Assembly (NCBI RefSeq): GCF_032854445.1
Contig: NC_088295.1
Coordinates: forward strand, 8,746,501 to 8,810,500
Direction of reading: 5' to 3'
Length of the DNA: 64,000 nt
Source: Liolophura sinensis
Taxonomy: Eukaryota > Mollusca > Polyplacophora > Chitonida > Chitonidae
Shown here: positions 1-14,159 of the stretch, piece after piece
Layout: every line of letters starts with the position of its first letter
Position numbering within the stretch: position 1 is the stretch's first letter
The notes under the pieces: generated by a model
The model's input: the letters and a program-made list of their open reading frames with translations, nothing else
Database searches by the model: none
What the model was told of the DNA's origin: nothing
Program-made: the position numbers and the translations under genes

Positions 1-730
1 GAAACTTCTAAGATATTATAAATATTGAAAAGGTTTAAGAATAGTTCCGTCCCAATGGAAATACAGGGTATAATTAACATAAATCAACAAAAGAATTGCG
101 CTTTTTCTGCATAGTTTTGCTCCGCGATTTTGAGGTATGAGGTAATTTATTTGCGATTTCAAAACAAAGGGATTTTTTTTACTGCGTCAGAATTATAGAT
201 TGTAGAGGTGAGTGATGTTTGTAACACACAAAAATCTATATAAATTTGCAAGTTTAGCAGAACCGCTAGCGAAAGCGGGCAGGGTTTTTAACACATTTGA
301 TTTGTGGTCAGATTTCTGTTGTAATTGATTGTGGCAAAGACGTCAGTTGCGTCATTTATTATTTGCAAGCGACATTGAGAGAGATTTGATTACAGACCGA
401 TGACCATTTAACCATCTCGCTAATAAAAGTATTACAACAATGACCACCACCCATACAAACTTATGACTGTTTGTATTTTTTTTACCAGGCTAAAACAATA
501 TTTTATCGTCGACGTCAGTCGATTGATTTTGTATTTCACAGTTCTTCGAATTTGTAAATTGAGAACACCTAACAGATCGTATGAAGCAATATGGCATATA
601 ATTTTCTTTCTGTGTCAGGAATTGAATGAATTTAGACCCAATATAAGATATTAATTGTAAACCCTCTGTGATGACGGTACAAAACTCAATAAAGACCATT
701 GTTATGAATGTTTTGATGAATATATTGCAG
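1..730. other. AT-rich stretch, nothing recognised
   Basis: Unique-looking AT-rich sequence. Short ORFs on both strands overlap without codon bias or motifs I recognise. No repeat, RNA gene or promoter can be supported. Confidence 0.5.
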
Positions 731-889
731 CCAGATGTTGATGTAACTCTTTTGCTCCCTGTGGAATTTCCTCAGAATGAAACGTTGCAACACGATAAAA
801 ATTATACCAGCTTGCTGAATTCAGATGTTGAGAAAATAACAATATGTTCGCATCCGACTTTCTATGCGTGTGAAAAACTTAAGCAATAA
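731..889 (+). CDS. Candidate 3' exon, unknown protein
   Basis: An open frame of 52 codons follows a plausible 3' splice site (AATATATTGCAG, AG at 729-730) and enters in phase 0. The peptide begins PDVDVTLLLPVEFPQ and ends FYACEKLKQ, with two N-glycosylation-like NET/NYT sites and two cysteines near the end. The TAA stop overlaps an AATAAA hexamer at about 885-890, so this could be a terminal exon with a very short 3' UTR. No family is recognised. An upstream ATG at 668 also keeps the frame open, so it could be a chance ORF. Upstream exons are not identified. Confidence 0.28.
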   Translation, partial: PDVDVTLLLPVEFPQNETLQHDKNYTSLLNSDVEKITICSHPTFYACEKLKQ

Positions 890-3800
890 ACATGCACAGA
901 TATGTACAAGACTATTTTGTTAAATTTTAAATGAACACGAACTTCTTTTCCTTCGCGTTCGCAAGGGTAATGCTTCATTTCAACCAGTATACATGTATCC
1001 AGGCGCCAGTTTCACAAAACTGTTTTGGATTTAAGTCCCAAACTTTAATTTTCTACAAAAATATAAGGAAATAAAATGTTTGAAGCTGGATGGTTAAATA
1101 TGGCTGAAATTGTACTACAACAACACATAATAATCAGCACCGTTCTGTTAAGATCACAAATTTAGGCTAAAGCCCGAAATCACTTTTTTAAATGGGTTCT
1201 TGTAATTAACGTAGATTACAATATCTAGCAATTATCACATTTTACAGAATAAATGTTAACGTATTCCCAACAACATCTTCTAAAAATCAGGAGTTCGAAA
1301 TTGGGTTCCCCGGAAACGGACTATCACGGTATCCAGACTGTGCTTGAACGACACGATGGCTAAAAATATAAGGAAGCAAGTTAAGATCTAAGGCGTCTTT
1401 TACATTTGCACGGAGGACTCAAAAAATATACAGAAGCAAGTTAAAAGCATAGAGGTAAACATTTTTCTACAAACTTCAAATCTAGAAAATGCACCGTCAT
1501 GAAGAGATATGTTGATATAAACTATAACATCGCGATGTTGGAACAAATTCTGTGTGAATCCAACTGTGTATTTACATGTGGACAGTACGGAAAGCATGGT
1601 CTGGTCGCGGCGATAGATTTGCAACATTGAAGCATGTACGAAAATTAATTTCATTATATATAGCATATATCTAGAAGGAGTCATTTTTAGTCATCTGAAC
1701 GTGAACCGAATAATCTAGCATATCTATGATAACGGAGAAAGGTATTATTACTGTGTTGTTACACTTTTATAGCTATCCAAATGATATTTTGAATGATATC
1801 ACTTGATTGGAGTTAAGACAAACACACTTTCTTGCACACCGACTATATATGCGTCAAAAAGACATTTGAAAGTCCAGGGGCCAAAGAAGTTCACCGTTTG
1901 GAACGATCACACAGAGTGGATAATTAACATAAGCCAATCTATTTCCTTTAATCCTCATTCTTTATTCATCAGAAGCGCGTATTTAAACCTGGGAAACTCT
2001 GATGTTTACGACTGTCTTGTTGAGCAGTTTAGATTGCGTCTATTTAGCCATAACCCGCTAAGTTCCTTTGTGTCCTGGTTTATTGCTAAATGTATTGTTT
2101 GAAGACGTAGATCATTAACTGTATACGTGTTGTGGGAATCTAACACTCAGTTGTTTCTTCCTAAACAATGGGGAGGGTTGTTTCTTACTCAGCTAATTCA
2201 ACTGAAACACATTACATGAACATAAAAAAAGTGATTTATCCAAAGCGTTTTACCAATCTGACATCGTAAATATTTCAATTTGAAGCTCAGCTTTAGTCAA
2301 AGTTAAATAAGCATACTAAAATTTGAGGGAAAAAAGCACAAGTAATGTTACAAACATGTATTATTCTAGTTGAACGAAAATGATCCAGAGGAAATAACGC
2401 CACAAAATGGGCACAATAGCGTTTATTTAACGACATGAACTTCACAAAAATATCTCAACAACCCTCTATACAACTATAACAAATCCCCATAAACGGAAAC
2501 GGAATGACGCCGATGGCATATACCCCTAAAATATTTATACTCGGTTTATGTTTGTAATTTACTGAGTTACAGTTTTGTAACGGTCGAATGAGCTCTCAAA
2601 ACTATGTATACAAGAAACATGCTATAAGCCAAAAAAGTGAAAATATACTTCAGCCTAATAAGACGGATATATGCCGATCAGTGCTAGTATTGTATGCCAC
2701 ACATGATGACCCATACGTATACTGACTGATGATACATTCTCTCAAATGCACCATACATCTTAAAGTTTCAAGAAATTGAGCTAGTGTATTTTCTTAATAT
2801 TCTAATTGACTTTTGAACAACAAATTTTGTCTTCGATAGAAATACTTCGCAACACACATTCTATGTTTATTTATATTTACATAGTTGGTTATTGTGAAGA
2901 AATTTCCTTTCCTGGACATGTTTCCCCGAGATAAACAGACTGCAAATTCGGTAATTTCGATCCAACTTGCTCTTAATTTTGTCCTTTGATTATGTAAGGT
3001 GTTGCAGACTTACGCTAACACGAGGGTCTACACCTAACACGCAGCAAAATAGAACACGTTTTACAAACTATTCAGGAAAAGCGAAGAAATACAGTACGGG
3101 TAGACGTTTTCTGACACTCACAGAAATGAGGAGGCCAAGCCTCCAATTACAAGACTACTTGGAAGCAAGCTGTCTGTGAACTGCAATCGAAGTCTGTATA
3201 TAGTGGTCTTCAGATGGGATGCCTGTGTTCCTAACTAGGCTGTGAGGGAGGACGTGTTTTCGGGTCGCCCGGCTGTACACACGTCCCGTTGTTTGGTCGA
3301 CCAAAGAGAGAAAATAAGCCACATGGATCTCGCGTTATAACAAAAACACATGACCACATAACACAGAAACTTGGTCCAGCGAACAAAGGATGGCTGATAA
3401 AAGGGGTTCCTTCCTGAGGCTTGTTTATTCCTGTGGCAAACCGATTGTGTGTGCGTATTGAGAGCCGGGGGAATTCCCAGTGGCCTGACCATCAGCGAGG
3501 TTGCAGGGCACGATAGCCTGAAAGACTGCAGGCGGCCCTCCATGCTCATCAAATCTGGCGGGAAGGTGTCGCTCTTGTCACTCGCACCTTCTATTATCTT
3601 CGGGCCTAGAAAGAAATTTCCCCTCCAGCTAACTGTCTTGACGAACGTGTGTCAACGGTCTTAATGACAGGAAAGCAACCCGTACATAACAGTTTCTACG
3701 GAGAATCATGAATCTGGATAACAATAAATTCAAAAGGGGCCAGGGATTTGACGATGTAAATATGAGTGCCCTTGCTGACGTTGAAAACGTCTTAGATATT

Positions 3801-6800
3801 CCACCTATAGCGAAAAAATAATTTTCCACGACTTTTAATAATTACCATCTCTACCTCAACAACATATTAATTACCATACAATTCATGACATTAACGCAAC
3901 GATGTTGCCCTTGGCATTTTGTTCAAGTTGCATGATGATAAACATTAATATTGCGCTGTAATTATTGTCTAAATGAGCTTACATAATTTTGCTTAGTCAT
4001 TAACAGCGATGGCGATAAAGAGAATTTCTTAAGAAGCTTAAAAAAAAAATTAAAAAATGCATCAGGCTACAAAACTAGGACAGAAAATGCGTCAACAAAG
4101 ACAAGCTTTGTAGAATGAATGAATGATTATGCTTAACGCCAGATCGGCAATATTTCAGCCATATCGTGGCGCGTAAGCTTTGTAGAAGTATATATCGGGT
4201 ATCATCACCTTTTTTGTAAAATAATACAATCTGTGAAAGTGTAAAGTCTTGAAACTTTCTATGGACCCAGAACATTCACCACTTATCAAAACATTTATTA
4301 ATAACATTTGTTTGCGTGAGAATGTAGTTACAAAAGGTTTTCTTTGTCCAGAACAGTGACGTCCATGACAAACTGCTAGAGATCTTATATGTGTTTTAAT
4401 ATACATGTATATCACATGGTTTCCATTAGTCTTACAACACTGTATCACAATTTGCCTAAAGGATGCAATATCTGCTGAATGTTATTCTATTCACAATTCT
4501 CAATAAGAGTATGTGATTAAAACAAGCTACTAACCGGCCTATTTACCAGTAAATCCTTGTGATGGCATTCGGTCGTTTTAGCTACAGATTTAACTAAAAA
4601 CAGGGTAATTTGGCAACCTCATTTGTATAACATGGATTACACATAAAGGGTAATATATTTCGTTCAGCGTTTTAAATCAGCTTTTATATTATTTAATTGA
4701 TGCATATCTTTTTCCAGTAGCACCGGTAATATGAGGACGCACGGTGATAACGTTAGACACTATAGATGCACATTTTGAGACGTAAGCTTCTGAAAAGTTT
4801 CACACTTTTAACACATAAAACCTCAAGACTGGCACAGGTTATTTAGTCTTAAGGAATTCAGACCATTTAGTCTAGAAGTCTGAGCATTTTTATCTAATTG
4901 TGCTTTGAACAGCGCATGTGTAAAGACCCTTTGCCACTTAGACGATTTTTTGCCGAACCCTTACGAATTGACGTAATGTAATTGTGTTTGTATTCGTGGA
5001 CTTTCGTATTGATTGGTGAGAGCTGGTAATGAATTTGTGTCATGTTTTTAATGTCGGCGACAGTTTCAAAAATTTTGAAAATTTCGGAACTGGACGTAGG
5101 TTCGTTATAATTCGAAAGTATTCGTAAAACCTTCGTAAATATTCACAATGCTGTTGGTTGCAATCATAAAGGTAACGTTATCGTTTCGGAAGCATGGCTA
5201 TGTCGTAACCCTTCTCAAAATCAGCCGATTAAGGCAGGACAGATACGAAATACTTGCGAATGAATACGAACTTATCATAGATGGTGTCGTAACTCATTCT
5301 TAGTTATTCGTCATAACACATTCCCCTGTCATAAACAGAGTGCTGAGATCGTTAATATTCTTTTCAAGGTTTTGAAAAATTCAAAGAATGTGGTAAGCAT
5401 GATGTCATCGATCGAAACGCTTTCGCAATTTGTTGGTGACTGTCGTAAGCCTGTCGTGAAATTCACGCCAATTTACCTATTGCAACACGATGCAATACGA
5501 ATAATACCGCGATGCTTTTAGAATTCACTGGTTAACTTGTGTTTACGCGAGTCAAACCTATATTGTAATAGTTACGCTAATTATTGTTGCATATTGGCAA
5601 AAAACTGTTTTTGTGCCCCACTTTAGTCCAAAAACTGTGATCTAAACAATGTTGTTTAAATCTATACAGGGCTAATCTTAACGATTTGACAAAAACTTCC
5701 GAACGACGACACTACTTCATTACCATGAAGATTTAAAACGTGTTCGTGATGGTTATTTGTACCTTGTATATCAATACAGTCAAGGTGTTGTCTTCATATC
5801 TCCTCTGGTCAGCAATATATAGGGCCTACCCAAACCAATTTATCCTGTGTCGGTAGCATTTCTCGCTCTGGCTAGAGGAGTATGCTGGTTAATGGGGAAG
5901 AGACTTAGAGGAGGGCACCGACTGCACCAAACCCAGGAAACTCTGGCCAGATAATAGATTGATTAATCACACTCCGCCAACTCTTGTAGCCACTGTACAT
6001 TTTAAAATCCGCTTTTTAATAGAGGTCGTTTATCACTTGGAGTTGACATTTTGGCACTCGCCCTATATCAATGCGCATAACAGAAGGGTCATGGTGGAAC
6101 CCTTGTCCAGCATTTCATTACGCTGATGTCCACTTGTGTCCGCACAAACCAATTCAACTTGGCACGCCGAAAATTAAAGATACCTATAATATGCGATGTG
6201 TAGCTTATAGTGGACCATCTGACCAGGTTCTATCTGCGGGGAGTCATAGCAGTTGTTATGGTCTTACGTTCAGCTATATGTCCGCCATCATTTCGGGTAA
6301 ACACATTGCCCAGTAGCGAAATGTGGCCAGCTAAAATGGTAGCAGCCTAGAGCGGCGGTCGGTGTACCGCCCAACACTTCGCAGATATGCCTACTTCAGG
6401 TGACCCATTCATCACGAATGTCACATGTCACTATACTCCTAGTGCTCGCTCGAGAATATTTACTGTTGTAGGTGCCCAAATTGTCCCGAAGGAACTCATC
6501 GGTGCATAAACTAATTCACATAAAGACGGCTTGCTTAAGTATGTGTCATGGGTGAGTTCTCACAGCCTTCTTCTATACAGGAGGAGGCAAAGAGGATGTC
6601 CGCGGTTGCGAAATGTGTCACACCGTATATCTGCCCGCGTTATATCCTGTTGTGAATTTGACTAAAACTCGCACCGACATCCCAATATGGAAATGACTTT
6701 AATGGCATGAAATCCGCTTTCTCTGCTATCTATTCGACAGGGGCATAATCTCTGCTAGAAACATTCCGACTAGGACTGACCGGTTTTATTGGTCTGTCGC

Positions 6801-7870
6801 GAGGGAAATGGTGCGAAACAGGCCTGTGTATATAACAAGTGGATACATTAAAATCGGTTTTATGATCCAAATAAAGCTCTGGGTTGAAGAGAAGGGATGG
6901 TATTAGGTTTAAAGGTGTTTGGCAGAGTGTTAGGAAATGGTGCCAGCGGGACCATTGCCACATTATTCGCCACAAGTACTGGACGTTTATTACCGCCTAC
7001 ATTCCCTGTTCTAATGACTCTACCAGATGACCCAGCATGCCCCTTTCGAGAAATAGTCTGTATTAAACCGATCGTTCTGCACACGGGATACAGGCCTACC
7101 ACGATTTCAAGTCTACGCAGTTTCCAGTTTTATGCTAAAATACACAGAGTTCTTCTTTGCTAGAACTGACCGACATTTTAGTTATCTTATATCACTATTT
7201 AGTTCTAGAAGAATATGCTATCTATTCAATTGTTATTATTTCATTTATAGGTACTTATGAATTTTTTACTTAAATACGATAGACGTCAATCATAACACTA
7301 AAATGCCCAGTATTCTTGAAGAACAGATTCTGTTTTGAATAATACACCTATAAAATTGGCAACAGTTTAGAATTATTTATTTGTTTATTTTTCACCTATA
7401 CTAGAACAACAGTTATAGGTTGATAAAATATTTTGCATTATGGGTGTCGATCGTACGTTTTTCACGGGTTAATCACAAACATATGAAGAAAAATAATAGG
7501 CTTATCTGACCTGAAATAAATGGCTATTTGCGGAATGTTTACAATGACAGGCCTGATCCTGACAGCACTATGAACTGGACAGTATCATGAGCTTGCCGAT
7601 GAGAAAAGTATTGGAATTATTTAATTAAATAAATGGGAATCTGTAAATAATGGTATGTTAAACACTATTGTTCTCTTCAGATGGTTTTAAATACACCTAG
7701 ACTTTCGTAAAGTTTACAGTATACATATTTTGTGTGTGTTTTCCAAAAACAGTTGAAATTTACCACTGGTACATATGCATAAATGTAGACCTAACTAGGC
7801 GACTAATCCATTCACAGTTTAAATATGGTTATGCCGTGTGGTAATTATTTTTGTGTTTATGAAATCTCTC
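890..7870. other. Mostly unique sequence, no gene identified
   Basis: Several ORFs of 60-105 codons occur here, for example 1400-1684 minus, 1803-2102 plus, 6071-6316 plus and 6860-7102 minus. None has a recognisable domain. The segment 5850-7160 is somewhat richer in G+C than its surroundings and could hide exons, but I cannot define splice boundaries. A short direct repeat with the core GGAAGCAAGTTAA-like sequence occurs at about 1362-1387 and 1425-1447. Confidence 0.4.
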
Positions 7871-7947
7871 ACCGTAAAGCTGGCCATCGTTTAAGTGAAA
7901 TATTCTTGAGTAGGGCGTAAAACAGCAATCAAATGAATAAATAAATT
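7871..7947 (+). mobile_element. SINE 3' fragment (type 1 tail)
   Basis: The sequence matches the 3' end of the full-length SINE at 46211-46473: a diverged GCTGGCCGCCGTCGTATAA block, then GTGAAATATTCTTGAGTA, then the AAAT-type tail. It is 5' truncated. It ends about 30 bp before the acceptor of the next exon candidate. Confidence 0.75.
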
Positions 7948-7977
7948 TTTATGAAATGCATGGTTTGCAATGCTTAG

Positions 7978-8172
7978 ATTGTTCATGTTCACCTTTCGAA
8001 AGTTTATTTAGACCAACAGGTTTTCTTGGGGACAAGTTATGTTCACCAGATACATGTAGTTCAAAAGAACGCCGTGTTTTACAACGTCTATGTGGAACAA
8101 GAAGTTTTGCACTATACTTCCCATCTTCCAGCCGAAGACGGAATGTTGTTTACAGTAACACAAGAGTGGTAA
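7978..8172 (+). CDS. Candidate exon, unknown protein
   Basis: From a 3' splice-site-like AG at 7976-7977 (context TTTGCAATGCTTAG) a frame stays open for 64 codons to TAA at 8170-8172. The peptide contains VHVHLSKVYLDQQVFLGT and later LPAEDGMLFTVTQEW. It mixes beta-type hydrophobic/charged alternation with few rare residues, unlike the low-complexity ORFs nearby. A possible donor G|GTAAT lies at 8169, so the apparent stop may be intronic. There is no ATG start. I recognise no family. A SINE tail sits just upstream, as is common in introns. Another frame over the same bases is also open (7956-8204), which lowers confidence. Confidence 0.33.
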   Translation: MVHVHLSKVYLDQQVFLGTSYVHQIHVVQKNAVFYNVYVEQEVLHYTSHLPAEDGMLFTVTQEW

Positions 8173-8204
8173 TTTGGGAGCCAATCAAGCGTTATTTGCG
8201 ATAA

Positions 8205-9780
8205 TTTATACACATTACCATTCTGCATAATAACGACTGTATGTTCATACACTTCTGCTGGTTGGACAACGCATATATCATTCCGAAGGAAATATTTGAT
8301 CCCGTTTTTTATGCAATTTTATAGAGATTGTGTATTGTATAACGGTCTAACACGGCATCAACGTATAACAACACACCAAAATTGCAATACATTCATCTCG
8401 AATTAAAATAGTGAAAACAATATAGTATCCCATTCGATCGACAGTAAACAAAGCATTCCACTGGTTCAGGCCGCTTGCGCATCATGCCGAGACCTCGAAG
8501 GACATACATCCCCCTTAAAGGTCATTTGTTAGTTTTGCAATTAATGAGAATAACAATTTTGTTCTCATGAAATCTTCTTCTTTGCATGAGTATCTGTCCC
8601 GTTTAGTGTATAACGACATATTAACTTCACACCTGTTACAATAAACACATAGAGCTTTCCGAGCCGGTGCAGTTAAAGGGGAGAGGGATGGAGCAAATGT
8701 TCTGCACTAAAACTCTGTTACACTGAACAATCTTACCCAGGTATGTGTTCAGTATTTATTTCATACATTTTTGTTTTAAGGACTTCATAGTGCTTTGAGT
8801 TGTTTCAGAAATGAGTGTGGAAAGGGATGGATTGTTTAGATTGTTCATCTTCTTTTCAGTCTGAGTACACCATCACTCATTATACAGTTATGTATCACGT
8901 TGTTAACTGGACCAGATATATCCTCCTTCTGTTGTAGTGCAAAACAATTTTGTTCATCATGCGGTGTATTCCGTGTATATGTGTACAATGTACATGTGTA
9001 TAGTTTTTGTTCAAATAGGATTAGTATATGGTAAATATGAGTATGCTAACGGGCACATGTAGGGGTGAGCGTCAGATAATCGACCCATTCTGTCTAGTCC
9101 TATTTTAGTGTTGAATTAGCTACTTTTCAAGAAATCAAGGAAATAACATTATTTCTGAGTGATTTCGCATATTTTGTGGAGTAACACAACTGTGTAAGCA
9201 CGGATATATACACATGTAAACATGCTATATACCCTGGAACGTGGCAGTGTGCATTCTTGTTAAATAAAACATATATAGATATTACAAATAGTATAATATA
9301 TTAGATATTATAGGTATGACAAATTTACATACAACTAACCATATAGAGCCTACAACTGAATGAAACTGATATGAACGCACGGAAATACATAGCCAACTGC
9401 AGGCGGCTATTGGATTACATTGACATCACAGACCTATATAGCCACATTTATAATACTAGTATAACCCTATGAATTCTCTGTCCGTTTCAAGTTATATACC
9501 TGCTGCGTGGTGTGACTTTTACCATTACTGATTACATCCATAACCAACACATTCACCTCTAAATATTGACGCTGAAAATGTTAAACAAATATATTTCACT
9601 AACATTCAAATGAACATTCGGCAGCCCAAAGTATGTAATTTAGAAAATTAATGAAGAAAATCCTCAATCAAAAATCTCGTCACATTTACGTGTAATCTAG
9701 AGTTATTCTGTACAGTGGCGGAAATAAGCCAGAGCATACAATTTGTAATCTATAGAACAGATGATATTATTCAGAGCATT
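8205..9780. other. AT-rich stretch, nothing recognised
   Basis: No repeat array, SINE tail or convincing ORF is seen. A short frame around 8425-8525 is open without a start and has mixed codons, but it has no splice support. Confidence 0.4.
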
Positions 9781-9784
9781 ATCC

Positions 9785-10190
9785 AAAGCAATTATTGAAG
9801 AGTAAGACACTTGGCACATCGCCACACATAAATAGAACTACGACCAAAATGAGACAACTGGCAACTCATCATTCAGACAGAAACGCCAACGATGAGACAA
9901 TTTTGAGACAACTGGTAACTTGTCACATAAAACAACGAAAGAAAATGAGCCAATACATAATGATGCCACGCCAATACTGATTCAACTGGCAAATCGTTTA
10001 TAAAAGCATCCACCAAGGTAAGAAACTCCCATTACTCGTCATTTACATTTACGACTCTCCGACTGAGTCAAAGGCAACTCGTAAGACGTAAAAGAACTAC
10101 AATTAATAGTGAGATCAATGGTAACTCGTCAGACACTTATGATCTAAGCGACAACTGGTCACACACAAGCTCAGCGACATGACATATTTG
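9785..10190 (+). repeat. Degenerate old minisatellite
   Basis: The motif GAGACAACTGG(C/T)AACT(C/T)GTCA recurs irregularly at about 35-90 bp spacing (near 9850, 9905, 9980, 10065, 10125 and 10150), with strong divergence between copies. It looks like a decayed tandem array. A 61-codon ORF at 9795-9980 is a by-product. Confidence 0.45.
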
Positions 10191-10344
10191 TTACCCAATT
10201 CTCTGAGCTAGGTTATCAGTTCAGAACAAAGCTTAAATCGTAAAATCAGTCAACGCACATTTTAAAATTGAACTTATGTTAAGAAAACTTATTCAGTAAA
10301 ACTTAAGCTGGAAACTAGATTAAATATGAAATGTATATATACAA

Positions 10345-10660
10345 TTTCATTTCATTCTGACAAGCCTCATGGAAGATGATTTTCACGACTGTTGTACAAA
10401 CATGACACCAGCTTAGACTTGTGCAGAATCTGAAAAGTTCATCTCATTCGAGAATAGCTCGGAAAAAGTTTCCTGTCACTAAAAGTTATTACATACATTA
10501 AAATTCCAACAACCGAAACATTCACTTGGCACATAGTACTTTATTTCCTGACAAGCTTCATGGAAGATAGTTTTCACAACTGTTGTACAAACATGACACA
10601 AGATTAGATTTGTGGAGACTGCGAAAAGTTCCTCTCATTTGAAAATAACCGAAATATTTC
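10345..10660 (+). repeat. Local direct duplication, 191-bp spacing
   Basis: A block of about 115 bp starting TGACAAGCCTCATGGAAGAT at 10358 is repeated from 10549 with roughly 80% identity. Shared parts are TGTTGTACAAACATGACAC and GAAAAGTTC(A/C)TCTCATT. The divergence shows an old event. No coding potential is evident. Confidence 0.7.
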
Positions 10661-13600
10661 CTTGACCTGTGGGACTCGCCGTTCCCGAGCAGTGTCCTGA
10701 CTTTTGTACGTACGCTAAATAAGTACGTATAAAGACACGTTACAAAGTCAGTTCATATTCTTCAGACACGTTGACATACACTCCATGCCGATTTGATGGC
10801 CAAGATGCGGCTAACAAATCAGTGATTCTGCCACAAAGGTATTAAACGGTTTTAACTACACACCAGAGACACTGATGCTATACTTTGAAATTGAGTCCAA
10901 TTGTCTGATTATGCTTCCCGGTATGGCGTATACAATTTCTTTGTTCACGGCTCGTAATGAAATATTCCAGAGCAAAACGCCCGCATAAACCCTATGACGC
11001 GCACAATCTTCTGTATATTCATGTATAAATAAATTTTTTTTTCTCTGTTCACTGTTTTTTAACACTATATACAGCTTTTATGTTAAGACGTTTCAAATGT
11101 AATAGATTATGTACAAATCATCTCGCCAATACAACTGACAGTACACACGTTTGTTCGCAGTTACGAAGTCGTTCAAATACTGTGGAATTACTTATGAACA
11201 TATCAACTTACGCATGTTTTTTTAGTAAAGAAAAAAGTAACGTTCTTATGTGTAGGATTTCAGTTTTCTAGAAAGAGCGCCTGGTTGTTGTTTTACTTTC
11301 AACTTGTTTCGAAGTGGCGGGAATTTTAGAGATCCTTAATTGTACAAGCACATCCTCGTAACACAAGACAGAACGCTTTGAATATTTTTCCATAAGTTAG
11401 CATATTCATTAGTCTATAGTTTTGCGATGAACACCCCAAATTTTTAGAAACTGCACCCTTTACTGTAAAAATATGCTCCGTGTAGTAATCGACATTTTGC
11501 CCTATATATCAGTATGTAAAGATAAGCCGTGCAGATTTACATATATATATAGTACCCTGCTTGCAGATTTCATGCAGTCATTCCGCGTTCTCTGTTGAAA
11601 AGAGCAGATGAAGGAAATGTTTGAGAAGAAAGATGAAAGATGAGAAGAGATTAATCTCTACCGAGGATCGTATAATATGTATTACAATATAACTATTCTA
11701 AATTTGTCACTGTTTTAGCTCACAGGCCGTTATAAAATTAGTCTCCATATTTTTGCGATAAGACGCTGAATGTGGACGATTTCAAACTATTTTTTTATTA
11801 ATAAAAAGATTATAAAATGATGTCGATGTTTTGTGTTTTTCAGAAAAACAGGAGGGGCGGGGGGAGGTGGTAGTGGTGGTAATTCAACAAGTTGATTCAG
11901 GGACCAAATCCATTCCGATATTCAAATGGCATGTAGGCGTAAATTTATTAAAACAAAATCACTGGGAATAATGTACGCAAAAGCGTGGGCATAATGATAT
12001 ATTTTACACCATATTCGTCATTTTTAATTTTACTGCATATCATACATACCGGGTAATTATTTCATGAACGTTGTTAAGTTTCTGTATTGTGAGAGATGCA
12101 TTGAGTTGGTAAATATTTGCCTTTAAAATACTGACTTCAGTTAGATCTTAACCCATTAAATCTCATTCAATTGTGTTGCATGCAAATGTTAACTGTATTT
12201 CCAATCTAACGTTTTCATGAAGAGTGCAATATTTTAGGAATAAAAACTAAAACCCCTAAGGATTCTGTCATCGATGCTGCAGACTTTTGGTCCGCAGTCC
12301 GCTCCCAAACCTTTACGCGATGTTACAGCCCTCTAAAAAGACGCTGAGCAACAGCGATTTAAGGCGTCTAAATGTGACAATAACGAGCTGGAATCTGTCG
12401 AAACTGTCTCGCCTCAAAACGTCTTAGGCAAATGACGGGTGAGGAAAAAAATTTCTACGGGTTAGAGCGGCAGTGGAGCGAGATGTGGCCGTGGAAACCA
12501 TTACAGGGCGGCGTGGTTTTACACCTGGTGTTGACTTAAAGTGTTACGGAGCGGTAGTTGGGAGTGGCTGAAGGCAGGTAGCACGAACCGCAGCCCGCAT
12601 CCAGCCGCTGATCGTCTGTGGATGAGGGAAACATTAACTTAGCAGGTTCCATTGCCTAGCCAGAAAAAAAAAACTCTTACTCGTATGCGCGTTTACTGCA
12701 TAAAACTGACATTGACAGATCACCACTGGTCATTTGCATGGGTTGTGTGCAATTTAAAAATTCTATATGGGTGTCTTAAAGAACGCTGCGAGACCCAGCT
12801 GTCTTGTCGGAGAGGGTAGCTTCAGCGCTCCGCTCATTTCCAGATACATGCGCTCGCCTGGGGATCAGTTGGCACTGAAGATGTTTGTGGATTGGGAGGG
12901 GTGAGGTTATACGTGGTTTGCCTGTTGAATTCTAGTACTCAGACAGATTCACCGATGTGTACATTCTGAACCGTTACATACTGGCCTTCATCGCCATTCA
13001 CCTGTGGCTCTTTAATCGCTGTAGGTTGTCTATTTGACAATTCTGAACATCTACTTACGTATTCAGTGGCTTTGAGAGTGCCGCTAGAAGGATCCGGCCA
13101 CTATTTGTGTAGAGAGGGCAACATTTGGCACATTTATTGCCGGCACGATATACACAATGTTCACCCCACGGAGTAAGTACCACAACCTCTTCTTACCAAC
13201 CTGGGGGAAGGGCCGAGGCTCAGGGTAAACATCGTGTGTCGGCTGCCAATCATCACCTTAGAATTCCTGCTGGATATGGGACTGTCACACAGTGGAATAT
13301 TAATCTTTACAGTCACTGACCTTCGTTTCTCACCTCATTCACTGGCAGCCCGGGAAAGGCGTTACAGTGCGTCAGTGAGTTGTATGTGCCTATATCTTAA
13401 GTGCAATCGCACCTTTTTCTGTCAGATCTGTTTAAGCTTGGACAAGATTAGACACATCTGATATACTGGTTTTAGAGTCAGTTTTACAACGATTACCATA
13501 GCGTCCACGTTTTCAAAAGCAATCACATGGTTTCCAATTGTTTTTTGTTGTTGTTGCTAATGTTCTTGTTTTGTTTTGACCGAAGGCGTTCTTTCCAGAA

Positions 13601-14147
13601 CAAACATTAGTCGACTCCTTGGATTACAAGGACAAATCATTTCTGTATTTCAACACTATCTGAGCTTCTCACTTTTCTCACTTTTTTGGTCCAATGTTAT
13701 ATCTAACGCAGTAGGCCTAAAGCAAAGTTTGAGACAAAATTATAAAAAAAAGAACAAGACAGAAAACTTATGATTGTGCAAATCATACACGCCTAAATGG
13801 ATTCATCATCTACATAGAATAAACCAACTTGCTGTATATAGGCCTAGCTTAGAAACTGGATGAGGTCAACCCTATTCATTCTATGCAAAACATGTTTATA
13901 TTATGCAGATCAACGACAACCCAGTTGTATCATGTTCAGTGCACGTGTACCCCATTATACCAGATTCCACCATTACTAGCATTATACATGCAGGTAATCG
14001 TGATTTAAATGTTGGCATGAAATACATATTTTAGGCATAAATGAAGAACAATGGAAGTGTGGCGTTACACAGTATTACTTCCATTAAGAGCCAAAGAGCA
14101 TATATAAACAGGGCCAGGTCCGTTATCCAAATGTTGCATTGTCCAAA
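10661..14147. other. Mostly unique sequence, no gene identified
   Basis: No domain is recognised. The part 12250-13350 is richer in G+C than its flanks and includes a 36-codon ATG frame near 12320, but no splice sites could be assigned. The G-rich run at 11851-11880 is listed separately. Confidence 0.4.
11851..11880 (+). other. G-rich run, G-quadruplex candidate
   Basis: GGAGGGGCGGGGGGAGGTGG followed by TAGTGGTGG provides more than four closely spaced G tracts on the plus strand, in AT-rich surroundings. The tracts are mixed GG to GGGGGG, so a two-tetrad or bulged fold is possible. Confidence 0.4.
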
Positions 14148-14159
14148 TCAAAGACCTAC